A stretch of DNA of 64,000 bases from Ceratotherium simum simum (Eukaryota > Chordata > Mammalia > Perissodactyla > Rhinocerotidae). Shown here piece after piece: positions 45,170 to 55,715 of this stretch (position 1 is its first letter; the number at the start of each line of letters is the position of its first letter). The stretch spans positions 23,187,333 to 23,251,332 of the forward strand of contig NW_004454159.1 in NCBI RefSeq assembly GCF_000283155.1, in the 5' to 3' direction. The position numbers were made by a program, and so were the translations under genes. The notes beneath the pieces were generated by a model. The model was not told the origin of the DNA. It worked only from the letters and a program-made list of their open reading frames with translations, and ran no database searches.

Positions 45170-45475
45170 AATCACTTCCTTCAATCACTTCCTTCAACCC
45201 GTCAATTCCTACATCTTTTTATCTAGTTATCTCCTCTTCTCTTTCAGATCTAATATTAAATGTAACTTCTTTCAGGATGTTTTCTTTAATCCTCAACCTA
45301 AGTTATGATACATTTTTCCCCTAGCAACAATGTCTATAACCTAATGGAAGAATGTATCCTATTACACTGTAATCTTCCCTCATCTCTCTGTTTTCCCATT
45401 AAATCAGACATTCCTTGAGGACAAGCATTAGCTTGTTCAACATTGTATCCACAGTGCTGAGAAAGCTATACTAGT
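45170..45475 (+). mobile_element. L2 LINE 3' region, sense
   Basis: 'tgtaacttctttcaggatgttttctttaatcc', 'ctgtttt...attccttgaggacaagcattagcttgttcaacattgtatccacagtgctgag' follows the L2 3' end. Diverged. Confidence 0.65.
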
Positions 45476-45829
45476 CAGGGAGACTTGCATTATAAATTCA
45501 ACGTAGAAAATAAAAACTATGGGAAGGGGCAAAAGAGAATATGATTCAGGGAAAAGCAGGATTGTTGTCCAATTAAAACCAAGAGTCTGTTTGAGTACCT
45601 GAGACATATAGGACCAGATTATAAAGGGCCATGAAAGGAAGGGTTTAAATTTAGTGAAAGAGACTCTCATTGTAGAGTGCATAGTATGGAAGTGAACGAT
45701 AAATATTTGTATTTGAATAAGAACAATATGGTAGCCTAAAAGAAGGGTTGATGAAGCAGAGAAAGCCTGAAGCTAGATAGAGAAATTAGGACTACAGATA
45801 GGAGAGACTCAGGCAATAGATGCCATGGT
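45476..45829. other. No gene; possible antisense L2-like DNA
   Basis: 'ataggaccagattataaagggccatgaaaggaagggtttaaattt' (45607-45655) resembles the antisense L2 block 'AGGTCAGATTATGAAGGGCCTTGAATGCC', but the surroundings are weak. The 81-codon minus frame here has no domain. Confidence 0.4.
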
Positions 45830-45955
45830 GGTTATCACAGGTGACATTTATTGAGCGTCTACTGTATGCTATGTTTTACAAAGATCAATTCATTTACTGT
45901 GAGACTAGTACCGTTAGTCCAATTCTACAAGCAAGGAAACATGACATATGCTCAG
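45830..45955 (-). mobile_element. MIR SINE, antisense, part 1 (split by MLT1)
   Basis: ATTTATTGAGCGTCTACTGT, 'tttacaaagatcaattcattt', then 'aattctacaagcaaggaaacatgacatatgctcag' follow the antisense MIR order. It stops where the MLT1 LTR begins and resumes after it. Confidence 0.8.
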
Positions 45956-46452
45956 TGTGGAAGGGATCCTCTAAAATAACCTCAGTCCTAATAGTCACAC
46001 CTTGTATAATCTGTTCCCTTAAGTTTGGGTTGGATTTACTGACTTTCTTCCAACAATGACAACCAAAAAACATGGCAGAAGCGATTAAATGTCACTCCTG
46101 AGATTAGGTTATAAAAGACTGTAGTTTCCGTCTTGGAAACTCTCTTGCTCTCTGAATCATTTGCTCTTGAGGAAGTCAGTTGCCATGTCATAGGAAGCTC
46201 TGTGAAAAGAGCTATGTGAGTGAGCTTGGGAGCAGATTCCCTCCCCAACCCAGACAAGCCTTAAGCCCCAGTCAATACACTGACTGCAGACTTGCGTTGA
46301 AGTGAAATATCCTTAGCCAGAAGCACCAGCTAAGCTGTTCCCAGATTCCTGATCCACAGAAAAGAAACTGTGGGATGATGAATGTTTTTTTTCTGTTTTG
46401 AGCTAGTAAGTATTGAGCTGAATTGTTACACAACAATTGATGACTGATACAG
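45956..46452 (+). mobile_element. MLT1 LTR (ERVL-MaLR), inserted in MIR
   Basis: It begins TGTGGAAGGG. 'cagaagcgattaaatgtcactcctgagattaggttataaaagactgtagtttccgtcttgg', 'tatgtgagtgagcttgggagcagattccc', 'caagccttaagcccc', 'agattcctgatccacag' and 'ttgttacacaacaattgatgactgatacag' are the MLT1 LTR in sense. TATA-like TTATAAAAG is present near 46110. Solo LTR, no internal retroviral sequence. Confidence 0.9.
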
Positions 46453-46520
46453 CAAGTGACAGAGAAAGGATTTAAACCCAGGCGCCGGAGCTTGCACTCT
46501 TTGCTCTTTACCAAGCTCAC
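46453..46520 (-). mobile_element. MIR SINE, antisense, part 2
   Basis: 'caagtgacagagaaaggatttaaacccaggcgcc' and 'cactctttgctctttaccaag' match the antisense MIR head (AAGTGGCAGAGCTGGGATTCGAACCCAGG...GCTCTTAACCAC). Together with 45830-45955 it makes one MIR split by the LTR, missing some 35 bp at the insertion site. Confidence 0.8.
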
Positions 46521-47549
46521 ATTGAAATAGAATCCTCAACATGGGATGTTCAAGTTTTTATTTCAAAAGTTGAAATGTGAAGAAATGTACATATGATGAT
46601 AAAACAAGTGTGCCCACTGTACGAAATTAATAAATATAATTATTTTTCTTATTTTATTTGGATAACTTGTTAAATAAGAGAAATGCAAAATTACCAATAA
46701 GGCTGAATTTACTATATATTGCTTTTATAGTGTTTCAAACATAGCCGAGTTACAAGCTACAAGTACTGATGTACTTGAAGTGAATTGTACAGGCAGTGGT
46801 TATAATGCGTGTGAGCATGTATCCACATGTTCATTGTGTAGGGTTGTGATCATCTGAAAATGTATGTAGATACTGCTTGCATTCAAGTTACTCCAGTATA
46901 ACCTTCTACAGAGGTTTCCTTACAACCTCATTTTCCTGACATTGACAAGTCCCTTTTTTAATAAAAGCAGGTGTCTTTGTTATCACTTAGGTTTGTAAAA
47001 CTTTATTTATTATAGTTGAATTCCTCTTATTTAAATGTCTTCTTTAAATGTCATAAGGGACAGGGGCTAGAGAGGAAATTAAAATGCTACTGCACATCCG
47101 AAAATCACGCAATTAGACTGCACCACTTCCTTTCCCTGCAGCATTGCATCCAGTTAATAAAAAATGAATTCAAAGTAGCACAAAAGCAACTCAAAATGCA
47201 CCACTGTATGCTATTTCTATCCTTTTCTACCATGTGCTATTTTTCCAAGTGCTAGAGGGACATACTGAAAACTAATTTTAAGACACATGCACAACTAAGA
47301 AAAACACAGTTGTTTTCCACCTTACTGGGTCCTCTGGTCTACATGTTCTCCTTTCCTCCAAATCCTATCACCAAGTGGACGTCTAGAAAAAAAGAAAAAG
47401 AAAGAAAAAAATGGGCAAAGCCTCAGTAGCTTCTTATTCTTTCTAAAGAAAGGATTATGGAAAAGTTCAAGTTTGTTTGTTCTCTTTAGTATATTCAAGC
47501 ATGTGAGCACAAAATGAGTTACAGAAGACTGACTATTTGAAAAACTAAA
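46521..47549. other. No gene recognised
   Basis: 47,040-47,270 contains a 79-codon plus frame in less AT-biased DNA, with no domain I recognise. A short A/G-rich run occurs at 47384-47411. No repeat called. Confidence 0.5.
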
Positions 47550-47919
47550 TGCTATGGACTGAATTGTACCCTCCCAAATTCATATTTTGAAGTTTTAACT
47601 CTCAATGTGATGGTAATTGGAGATGTGGCTTTTGGGAGATAATCAAGTTTAGATGAAATCATGAAGGTGGGGTCCTCACTATGGAGTCAGTGTCCTTACA
47701 AGAAGAGGAAGAGACACCAGGGATCTCTCTCTTCACCAGATGAAGACACAGTGAAAAGGCAGCCATCTGCAAGCCAGGAAGAGAGCTCTCACCAGGAAAC
47801 AAATTGGCTGGCACCTTCAACTTGTGCTTCCAGCCTCCAGAATTGTGAGAGATAAACGTCTGTTGTTTAAGCCACCCAATCCACAGTATTTTATTCTAAC
47901 ACCACAGCTGACTAAGACA
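47550..47919 (+). mobile_element. MaLR LTR (MST/MLT1-type), solo
   Basis: A 370-bp block beginning TGCTATGGACTGAATTGTAC and ending CTGACTAAGACA. Internally 'caatgtgatggtaattggagatgtggc', 'cttacaagaagaggaagagacacc', 'gcagccatctgcaagccaggaagagagctctcacc', 'cttccagcctccagaattgtgag' and a polyadenylation-like 'gagataaa' follow the MaLR LTR consensus. The 64-codon frame is fortuitous. No clear target-site duplication. Confidence 0.9.
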
Positions 47920-48788
47920 CTGACATATACTTTAGTGAGCAAAGTGGATTAGAGCATCACCATAAAGTAACTCCTGTACTTTACTGTCTTGTGGTAAAGC
48001 TTAATTTTTGTGTATTTAGTGAGAGAACAAAATGAAAGCACCTAAGATAATTTAGTATATGTGTTCTAGGTTCAATAGTTTTATTGTTAAAATTTCTTCC
48101 ATATTAGCAACATAAAAAGTAAAAAATAAATTGATTGAAACATAATCTTCTCTATTTTCCTTATTCACATTTTTACTTAATTTCCCAGTAAAAATAATCT
48201 AATCAGTTAAATAGCAGAAACAATTACGTAAGAATATTTTCCCCATCTCTTTTATTCAAAAATAATTGTTTAAACTTCTCTAATTATCTTAAATAGAATA
48301 GTTTATCATTATTCTAAAATTGAACATTACTAGCATAATAAAGACTATGATTTAACACATTTAATTGATACTTGGAACCAGATACAATGCCAATTTACAT
48401 GTTTTTCTAGGAAATAATATATATACTGCTTTTACTGCATTGTATCAATAGCTAACTATATTTACTACAATTCTGATTTGTAATTTCTCTTGAATCTAAA
48501 CATTTTCTCTACTTGAATTCTGATCTCCTTAGTTTTTTTTAATATTAAAATAGTGTTATTCTCATTCATACTTTTGGTACCATTAATTTAGGTGATATTT
48601 TATTCCTTTCTATCATTGTATATTTATTGTTTTTGCCAAATGCAAAGAAGATCACTTCCAATAAAATTTAATTTCTCATATACATTTTTGGGGTAAATCA
48701 AATCAATTATTATAATACCACGGAAATAATAAATCAGCAAAGTTTATTGTAAGATTTATAATATAAATGGTGAGTATTGAGATCACTT
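47920..48788. other. No gene recognised
   Basis: Very AT-rich, unclassified. Confidence 0.6.
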
Positions 48789-48797
48789 AATAGTTGA

Positions 48798-49033
48798 GGG
48801 GCCGGCCAGGTGGTGCAAGTGGTTAAGTGCCCGCGCTCCGCTGCAGCGGCCTGGGGTTCGGCGGTTCAGATCCCACTGACACACTGCTTGTCAAGCCATG
48901 CTGTGGCTGCGTCCCATATAAAGTGGAGGAACATGGGTATGGATGTTAGCCCAGGGCCAGTCTTCCTCAGCAAAAAGAGGAGGATTGGCAGATGTTCGCT
49001 CAGGGCCAATCTTCCTCACACACACACAAAAAG
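48798..49033 (+). mobile_element. ERE SINE, standard form
   Basis: GGGGCCGGCCAGGTGGTGCA head, 'gttaagtgcccgcgctccgctgcagcggcctgggg', B-box-like GGTTCAGATCC, CAAGCCATGCTGTGGC, 'tataaagtggagg', two tail modules, then CACACACACA and A. Target-site duplication AATAGTTGA (48789-48797 and 49034-49042), perfect 9 bp. The 122-codon plus frame starting in it is not a gene. Confidence 0.96.
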
Positions 49034-49042
49034 AATAGTTGA

Positions 49043-50619
49043 AATTCCTCATAATATAAATGTTGATCACTATGTCTTCCAATCTTTCTGCTTTTTGTTT
49101 TCCCCTTTTAGTGTCTTTGTTCTTTTTTTAACTTGCTCAAGAAAGACAGATCACATTAATCCTAGCAGAAGGTCCTGATAAATCTATCCACCAAGTCATT
49201 AGTTCAGTTGCAACAAAGTCAGCATAAATGATGGCTTCATGGAGGAATTTGTTACAATGTCTGTTAGACACATTGATTAGCAAGCCCAGACAGGGACATT
49301 CTCATAAAATTTCACAGCAGAAAGTGGAACAAAAGAAAGACATCTGGTATATTTTTTAAAACTTGATTTTCTGTTTGTACACTGACAGACCCTTAACAAT
49401 TCTTCCCGTAATTTGAGCCATTAATGCTAATCATGATTCATAGTGAATGATTTTGAGCTTGAACATATACTTAATTGTGAACATATGTAATTATATATAT
49501 ATGTACTACATGTAGGTCAAAAGATAAATTTTCTGTCTAAAACTACTCTCTATTGATCTGTATTATCAATGATATACTAATATTACTCTAAAAATGTATA
49601 ACCTGTATAATATTTGGCAGAAGGATAAATCCTTAAGAGAAAACACTTTTTTGTATGTTTTAACTATCATAACTTTGATAACCTGAAATACATGTAAATT
49701 TTAAACTGACAATTTTTACCTACTCTACTTAAGTAGGAGTTAGATATTGGCTATTTTCTGGATTCTGGCTTTGGAGGCAACATCAAACCCAGGAGGCAAT
49801 AATTTTTAAATCCAAACACTAAGTGACATGCCTATGAATATATCTCAGATAGAATGCCATGTGGAAAGCAATAAAGGAATGGGCAGGATGGAAACTGAAC
49901 TACTTTCCAGTCTTCCTGAACAAAATGTTCACATTGTGGCTATCAGATTGAGTTTAAATTAATTTTCAAAGAACCAAATGTCTATTCAGAAATAACTTTA
50001 TAAACATGCCCAAGGCACTTTCAGATTACTTAGAGACAATAATAGCTGCAGTCTTAAAAATGAATAAATTTTGTTAGGTCTCCACTGTATAAAGTCTAAG
50101 TTATTAAAAGTAGACATGATTAAATGAGCAAGAGATTTGTTGGGATGGGAGCAGGAGAGATTCTTCAAACTATGATGCAGGTCTGACACCTACAGAAAGA
50201 GAAAGAGAAGAAAGAGGATTGGAGAGGAAAAGTTTCAGACTGCAGTAACTAAGTTTCAGGAAAATTTTGGCTAGTGCAATGAGTCTTCCTCCCAGAGTTG
50301 CCATTGGAAGACTCCACATCGTGCCAGGATGGGCTATCTTATTATCTCTGCCATGCTTAGTCATTGGGTGGGAGCTGCCTGTGAGATGTGTGTCCACATT
50401 GTGAAGGCAGCAATGGATCTAGAGGTGTGCAGCTGGGGTCAGTCAATTATGCTCCCCATGTAAGAGATCAGGGCAACACATTTTCATGGTCATCATAAAG
50501 TGCAAGATATTATTAATTATCTATCATCTAAAAATATCATCTATAATATTCTAGGCCTATTATAGTATTTTACTCTTTGGCTCATTCTCCATAACTGGGA
50601 AAATATTCCAAACAAAATA
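49043..50619. other. No gene; unclassified GC-richer block at 50,140-50,460
   Basis: 49,043-50,139 is AT-rich with a small TA tract near 49492-49503. 50,140-50,460 is GC-richer ('gcagcaatggatctagaggtgtgcagctggggtc') and reads like part of an old LTR or DNA transposon that I cannot name. No coding domain in the 63- and 75-codon minus frames. Confidence 0.4.
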
Positions 50620-51170
50620 TGAGGTGAATGGGTCATTTTTCTTGAAATTATTCTGTAACATTACTGCAATTGTAATCAAAAGACCCACTAAGATGTTTTA
50701 GTGATAACAACTAGATTATTCTAAAATTTATTAGGAGAAAAATCTGTGCAAAGGATTCAAGAATATTATGGAAAAATATACAAAAAGCAAAAAGTAAATA
50801 CAAAATTTTATAGTCACATATAAAAACATACAGTAAAAATGTTAGTGACAAATAGTGTGGTATTACTGCATATTAAACAAATATGCCGGTGTAAAATTTT
50901 AAAGTGCAAAATTTGTATTTAGAAATTAATATAAGAAAAGCTGTCATTTCAAATTTGTGTGAAAATAATGTGCAGGATAACAAATATTATTGTGTATCAT
51001 GATGCACTTGGAATAAAATTGATATATTGAACCTAAAAATTAATTCATAACCAATTGAAGAATTCAATATAATTAACTAGAAATATGCTACAGAAAAAAA
51101 AATAATATGTATAAACAACGAGTTGTGAAAGCCTTCTTGAACGTGACACAAAACAACAACAAACCTTATT
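50620..51170 (+). mobile_element. Old L1 ORF2 region, sense, degraded
   Basis: 'ctagattattctaaaatttattaggagaaaaatctgtgc', 'gtgacaaatagtgtggtattactgcatattaaacaaatatgccgg' and 'gcacttggaataaaattgatatattgaacc' follow L1 ORF2 after the reverse transcriptase. Heavily diverged. Confidence 0.5.
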
Positions 51171-51431
51171 CTTTTCTATGATAAATATTACTACATAAAT
51201 ATTAATAACTTATTTGCAAGAAATTTTTGCCTTCCTATAAGATACTTAAATACTGTCCTCAGTTGCAATTTTTCCTGTAGACGTAATGTACCTCTCTACC
51301 ATGATGTCAGACTTAGCCACGTCATTTGCTTTAACCATGGCATATAAGCCGTAGTAATGTATGCCATAAAGAAGCAAGAGACACATGCCATAGACGGGGG
51401 CTTTCTTTTCAGTCTGAATCCTGGAATAGGA
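51171..51431. other. No gene recognised
   Basis: Unclassified. The frames at 51246-51496 (minus) run into the adjacent dinucleotide tract. Confidence 0.5.
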
Positions 51432-51471
51432 AACACACACACACGCGCGCGCGCACACGCGCACACACACA
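51432..51471. repeat. (CA)n/(CG)n alternating purine-pyrimidine tract
   Basis: A 40-bp strictly alternating run: CA units, then CG units, CA, CG and CA again, with six or more CpG steps. Alternating CG/CA is the classical Z-DNA-prone sequence type. Confidence 0.97.
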
Positions 51472-52845
51472 AAGGGCAGAACTGCAAAAGACTCAACCTA
51501 CAGCTAACCAGTAATATGAGGAAGAAATAAATCTTCGTTTTTATAAGCTACCCATTCTGGTGCATACAATATGGAAGAGATAAGCCTATCTCTACAATTT
51601 CTCAAGACACAATATCTTTTCCACATCAGATGTGTCAGAATTCTTTTGTCTTAATCAGATGGTAGAAAATAACCTGAATACAAAGATCGAAAAAATAAAA
51701 AATTTAAAAAGGCTTGATGGTATGGCACCTCCATCATCCTGGATTTTGAGGAAATAAACTGGTGAGATTATAAAGCAAGCAGATTTCTTTCTATTTTCAA
51801 AAGCATGATATTTATCTGGTAACTAAAGGATCTGGAACACAACTTAATTAACAATAACAGAGCATTAATATTTGGGCCACAACCATGACTTTGTTGTAAT
51901 TTAGCACTTGGGGGAAATCATAATGGAAGTGTGACTAAGTCTCTAGAGTGCCTATGTTTTCTACCACAGTGTTAAATTAGATCTTTACCTTCCAAAGTGG
52001 ACTCCCAAAAGATGCTCCATGATAACGCACTATGATCAAATGATCTTGAGAAATGCTGCACACCGTAATTACTTCCTGAAAATTTAAGTATCCACTATCA
52101 CAACTAAAGATCTGATCACCCTGAAGTAAATAAAACTATTTAATTTGACCCAGAATTTCTAGGCTTATTTATCTTGGGATGGTTTTTAACCAATAACCCC
52201 TATTATCATCCTGCTAGACTTGTTTTCTTATAGCACATTTTAGGAAATGTAATTAGATGATCTAAAGAAATAAGATGCGGTCATGTAATCTTAACTTCCC
52301 AAGAACTGGCTTCTTTGATATGTATCTTGGACTCTTTATTTTTATGTCTACATAAAAAGTAAACATATATTTTAATAATATATCTTTTGTCAAAATTATA
52401 GTAGATGCCCTTTTTGTTATACTCTCTAATGACCTCTCTGTAAAGAATAAAACAACAAAATACCCAGAATACCTATAATACCCAAAATACCCCAAAATTA
52501 ATCTTGTAATTTAATATTAGAAAGAAACGTTTCTCTGTGTGTGAGCTTACTTATTTTCTTTCAACACAACTAAAGTGTTTGGTCCAATATTTAGAAAATG
52601 AGAACCTAATTAAATGCAGTATTTCAATAATACTCCAGGCAATTTTTGACACCTATTTCTCTACTTTTTCATCATTTTATTTTTAAATATACATCTTCAG
52701 TATTCTGTTTAATTTTGATAGACTGTCTCACATTTTTTCACAAAAGGAGCCAGTCAGTACCTTTAATATATATGTTTTATGTTATTTTCTAAATAATAAC
52801 AGCTCGCTTAGAGCTGTATCTTCATATGCTCAATGAATTTAAAAC
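51472..52845. other. No gene recognised
   Basis: AT-rich unclassified DNA. 52,000-52,110 has a faint hAT/MER-like appearance ('cttgagaaatgctgcacaccgtaattac'), not enough to call. The 77-codon minus frame (52262-52495) has no domain. Confidence 0.5.
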
Positions 52846-52857
52846 ATAATGCTATTG

Positions 52858-53161
52858 GGGCCAGCTCCATGGCTAGGCGGTTAAGTGCGCACACTCCGCT
52901 ACTGGCGGCCTGGGTTGGGATCTCCAGCGTGCACTGACACATTGCTTGTCCGGCCGTGCTGAGGCCACGTCCCACATACAGCAACTAGAAGGATGTGCAA
53001 CTATGACATACAACTATCTACCTGGGGCTTTGGGGAGGAAAAAAAAGGAGGACGATTGGCAATAGATGTTAGCTCAGAGCTGGTCTTTCTCAGCAAAAAG
53101 AGGAGGATTAGCATGGATGTTAGCTCAGGGCTGATCTTCCTCACAAAAAAAAATAAATAAA
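52858..53161 (+). mobile_element. ERE SINE, long form with two tail modules
   Basis: GGGCCAGCTCCATGGCTAGG head, the GCAACTAGAAGGATGTGCAA variant body, GGGGCTTTGGGGAGG, then two tail modules and an A/TAAA tail; the same layout as the copy at 6338. Target-site duplication ATAATGCTATTG (52846-52857) versus ATAATCCTATTG (53162-53173), 11/12. Confidence 0.96.
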
Positions 53162-53214
53162 ATAATCCTATTGTATAAAGTTAGGAATAACATGGACTGT
53201 GCTATCAAGAGTTC

Positions 53215-53370
53215 TAGATAGAAAAATAATTGGTATGTAACCTTGAAAATTTCTGTTAACTTTTCTGAGCGTTCAATTCCTCTTCTGCAAAGTTGAAGTA
53301 AGAATGAGACCTACCTCATAGGTCATCAGAATTAAAGAACACAGTGATGTTAATGTGTGAATATTAGTTA
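53215..53370 (+). mobile_element. MIR SINE, sense, core and 3' part
   Basis: 'gtatgtaaccttgaaaatttctgttaacttttctgagcgttcaattcctcttctgcaaagttgaagtaagaatgagacctacctcataggtcatcagaattaaagaac' follows the MIR core in sense (GTGACCTTGGGCAAGTTACTTAACCTCTCTGAGCCTCAGTTTCCTCATCTGTAAAATG...CCTACCTCATAGG). Confidence 0.75.
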
Positions 53371-54784
53371 TGTCTCCTATTTATCAGTCTTGTCTCTGGC
53401 TTCCCTGAAAGTGCAGCAGATGGTCCAGCAACAGCAAGTGAGCTTCCTCAGAGCTGACACTACAGCCTGCACACCCCGGTTCCCAGTTTCCTCTAAACTA
53501 GAAGATATATACTCTCTTCTCTCTTTCTAATAATCTGGTATAATGTTCAATTGTGGTGAAATGTCATAATGAAACCAACAAATCTACTTTAAAAAATCTC
53601 AATTCTCCTTTTTTTTTTTGGTAATTCTTCCACCATCTTTTGTTGTTGTTGCTATTGTTGGAAGATTGCGTGGGTGTGATCAATGTATAAGAAGAAACAA
53701 AAATAATAATAGGAATTTGAAGACAATCGGCTATGCCAATGTTAGTAATAATACCTTTCCTGAAGCATTTCCAGACTCTTGGGTTCAAAATACTGCATAC
53801 CTCAGTCCCTTAGATGACAGCCCAAGAGATCTAAATTGATATATCATTCATGTTTCATGTTATTATCAGTCAGTGGCTTTTTAATCTACTTCCTTCTCCA
53901 TTGTTTTCCTTTCCACTTACTGGGAGACATCCAATTCTCAATTCTGGCCTTTAGGAAGGGATAAAAAGGACATAAAATCGTTAAAGAACTTGCTGAAATG
54001 ACCTTCTAAGTCAGGAGGAGGATCGAGAAGGGAATCCAAAACTCTTGATACCAATAGCATTCTAAATTTGACTGTCTGTTTTTCAGAGAAAAGTTTCTAG
54101 TTTGGCTAAATTGAAGTAAAATGAGGCTTAAGGGAGTCACTACTTATGATTTCTCTTAACTGTTCTAGTATGCATCTGGCATATTTGGAAGTATTTTAGA
54201 ATTTCTTCCCTGTGAGTACTATTACTTATTGAAGTAAAAATCTTGCCAACTTGATCTTCTTGGTGATTTATTTATCCCTGAGACACATGGTTGATGAGGC
54301 TGCATGTGGCAAAGCCTGTGTTCCACTTTAAAAAGGATAGAGAATTTATATGGCTGGGATACAAAACTTCTGAGTATATAAACCCTCTGTTTCTATGTGT
54401 GGAAGCTCATAAAAGACATGTAGAAACTGAGTGAATTGGGCTCAGTGGTGCTCTGTTGCTCTGTCATGCATAATAATACAATATAATTTATCTTGGTTGT
54501 CCCTTACAACAGAAGCAGTATATTTAAGAGATACCTGAGGATTCAGAAGGAAATGAGATTTATGTTTGCATGCATTTAGAAATACTGACAATTACAAACT
54601 AAGGTGAAGAAAATAAAACTTAGGAATATCTTTTAAAGGTGAATATTATCAATTCTTCCTGATAAACTATTAAAATAAGGCATACTTTTATTGTTTTAAA
54701 AATATATTATTGTGGGAAAACTATGTGAACTTAGAGGGCCTCATTCACAAATTAAAAACACAAAAATTACTTATTAAGAATGTA
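53371..54784. other. No gene recognised
   Basis: Unclassified. 54,250-54,500 has an LTR-like flavour (AGTATATAAACCCTCTG near 54375) but no termini that I can find. Frames at 53564-53788 and 53618-53839 overlap on opposite strands and have no domain. Confidence 0.5.
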
Positions 54785-54965
54785 CTTTGAGCAAAAACCT
54801 TTCCAAGGGCACTCTTTAGAACATAGAGAACCCTGATATACTTATGATCATCAAGGATTTCATAATATAGCAGGAGACATGAGATAAGAAGATAAACATA
54901 ACACAAGACAGAGTGATAAGTGTTTTATTCAAAATTTGAGTACTAGAGGGGTTGAAGAAGAGAAG
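54785..54965 (-). mobile_element. L2 LINE 3' region, antisense
   Basis: 'gcactctttagaacatagagaaccctgatatac', 'ggatttcataatatagcaggagacatgag', 'aacataacacaagacagagtgataagtg' follow the antisense L2 order. Confidence 0.6.
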
Positions 54966-55079
54966 ATTCAAATTTGGTAAGTCCATTTTTATTTAAATTT
55001 TACAAGTTTTCTTAAGCTTATTTGGTATAAGTCTGATTTGCAAATAGCCAGTCTTAATTTTTGCAAGTGACAAGGGAAC

Positions 55080-55310
55080 ATAATGCTGTAAGTGCTCACT
55101 AAGTCCCAGGCACAGCATCAGCCAGGCTCCTAAGTATTACGCTCTTTGATTCTTGCAACAACCCTTTCACAAAGTTATTAGTAGCTGCATTCTACAGATG
55201 GGGAAACAGATTCTCAGTAATCAAGTAGTTGGTCCATGGTTCCTGAGTGACAAAATAAAAACCAGAAGCCAAGATTCTTGGATCTGAAACCTTTTTCACT
55301 GTCTTGCCTC
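55080..55310 (-). mobile_element. MIR SINE, antisense
   Basis: 'agtgctcactaagtcccaggcacagcat', 'gattcttgcaacaaccctttcacaaagttattag', 'ctacagatggggaaacagattctcag', 'atggttcctgagtgacaaaataaaaaccagaagcc' follow antisense MIR. Confidence 0.8.
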
Positions 55311-55589
55311 CTTACCATGAATTTCTATTTATGAAAAATAGAGCAATTTTATATTTTTCTCCAAAGATTGTGACAGTTTATGTAAAAGGAGCCCACATTT
55401 ACAGTCAAGAAGCTGTCACAGTTAATTACAAGGAAATAAATTTTATTTTATTCATAAGAACATTTATGAAAATAATAAGGCCAAAAGAAGCAACAGAGAG
55501 TAATTCATGTATATGTGAAAGACAGATTCTTAATATTTTCTTAATTTTTTCATATGGAAACAAATATATATATCACGTATTTATATATA
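55311..55589. other. No gene recognised
   Basis: AT-rich. The 105-codon plus frame (55304-55621) has Ile/Phe/Tyr-rich chance composition and runs into a TA tract near 55563-55597. Confidence 0.55.
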
Positions 55590-55715
55590 ACATATATTCC
55601 TCACGGGGGCAAGAATTTTAGTCTATTTTGTTCACTAATGTAGCCGAATTCCTAGACTGACACAAGATAGGCACTTTGTTGAAAGAAATAGCAAAATAGC
55701 ATGGGTTGCAAATGC
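55590..55715 (+). mobile_element. L2 3' end, sense, short
   Basis: 'gggggcaagaattttagtctattttgttcactaatgtagccgaattcctagactgacacaagataggcac' follows the L2 3' end 'GGGCAGGGATTTTGTCTGTTTTGTTCACTGCTGTATCCCCAG...GTAGGCAC'. Confidence 0.65.

Noticed and set aside
48810..49178. 122-codon plus-strand frame
   Set aside because: Begins inside an ERE SINE and runs through its A-rich tail; SINE-derived.
53470..54500. Possible LTR or gene promoter around AGTATATAAACCCTCTG
   Set aside because: No TG/CA termini, no polyadenylation signal at the right spacing and no family resemblance that I can defend.
55304..55621. 105-codon plus-strand frame
   Set aside because: Ile/Tyr/Phe-rich, ends in a TA tract and an L2 tail; no domain.
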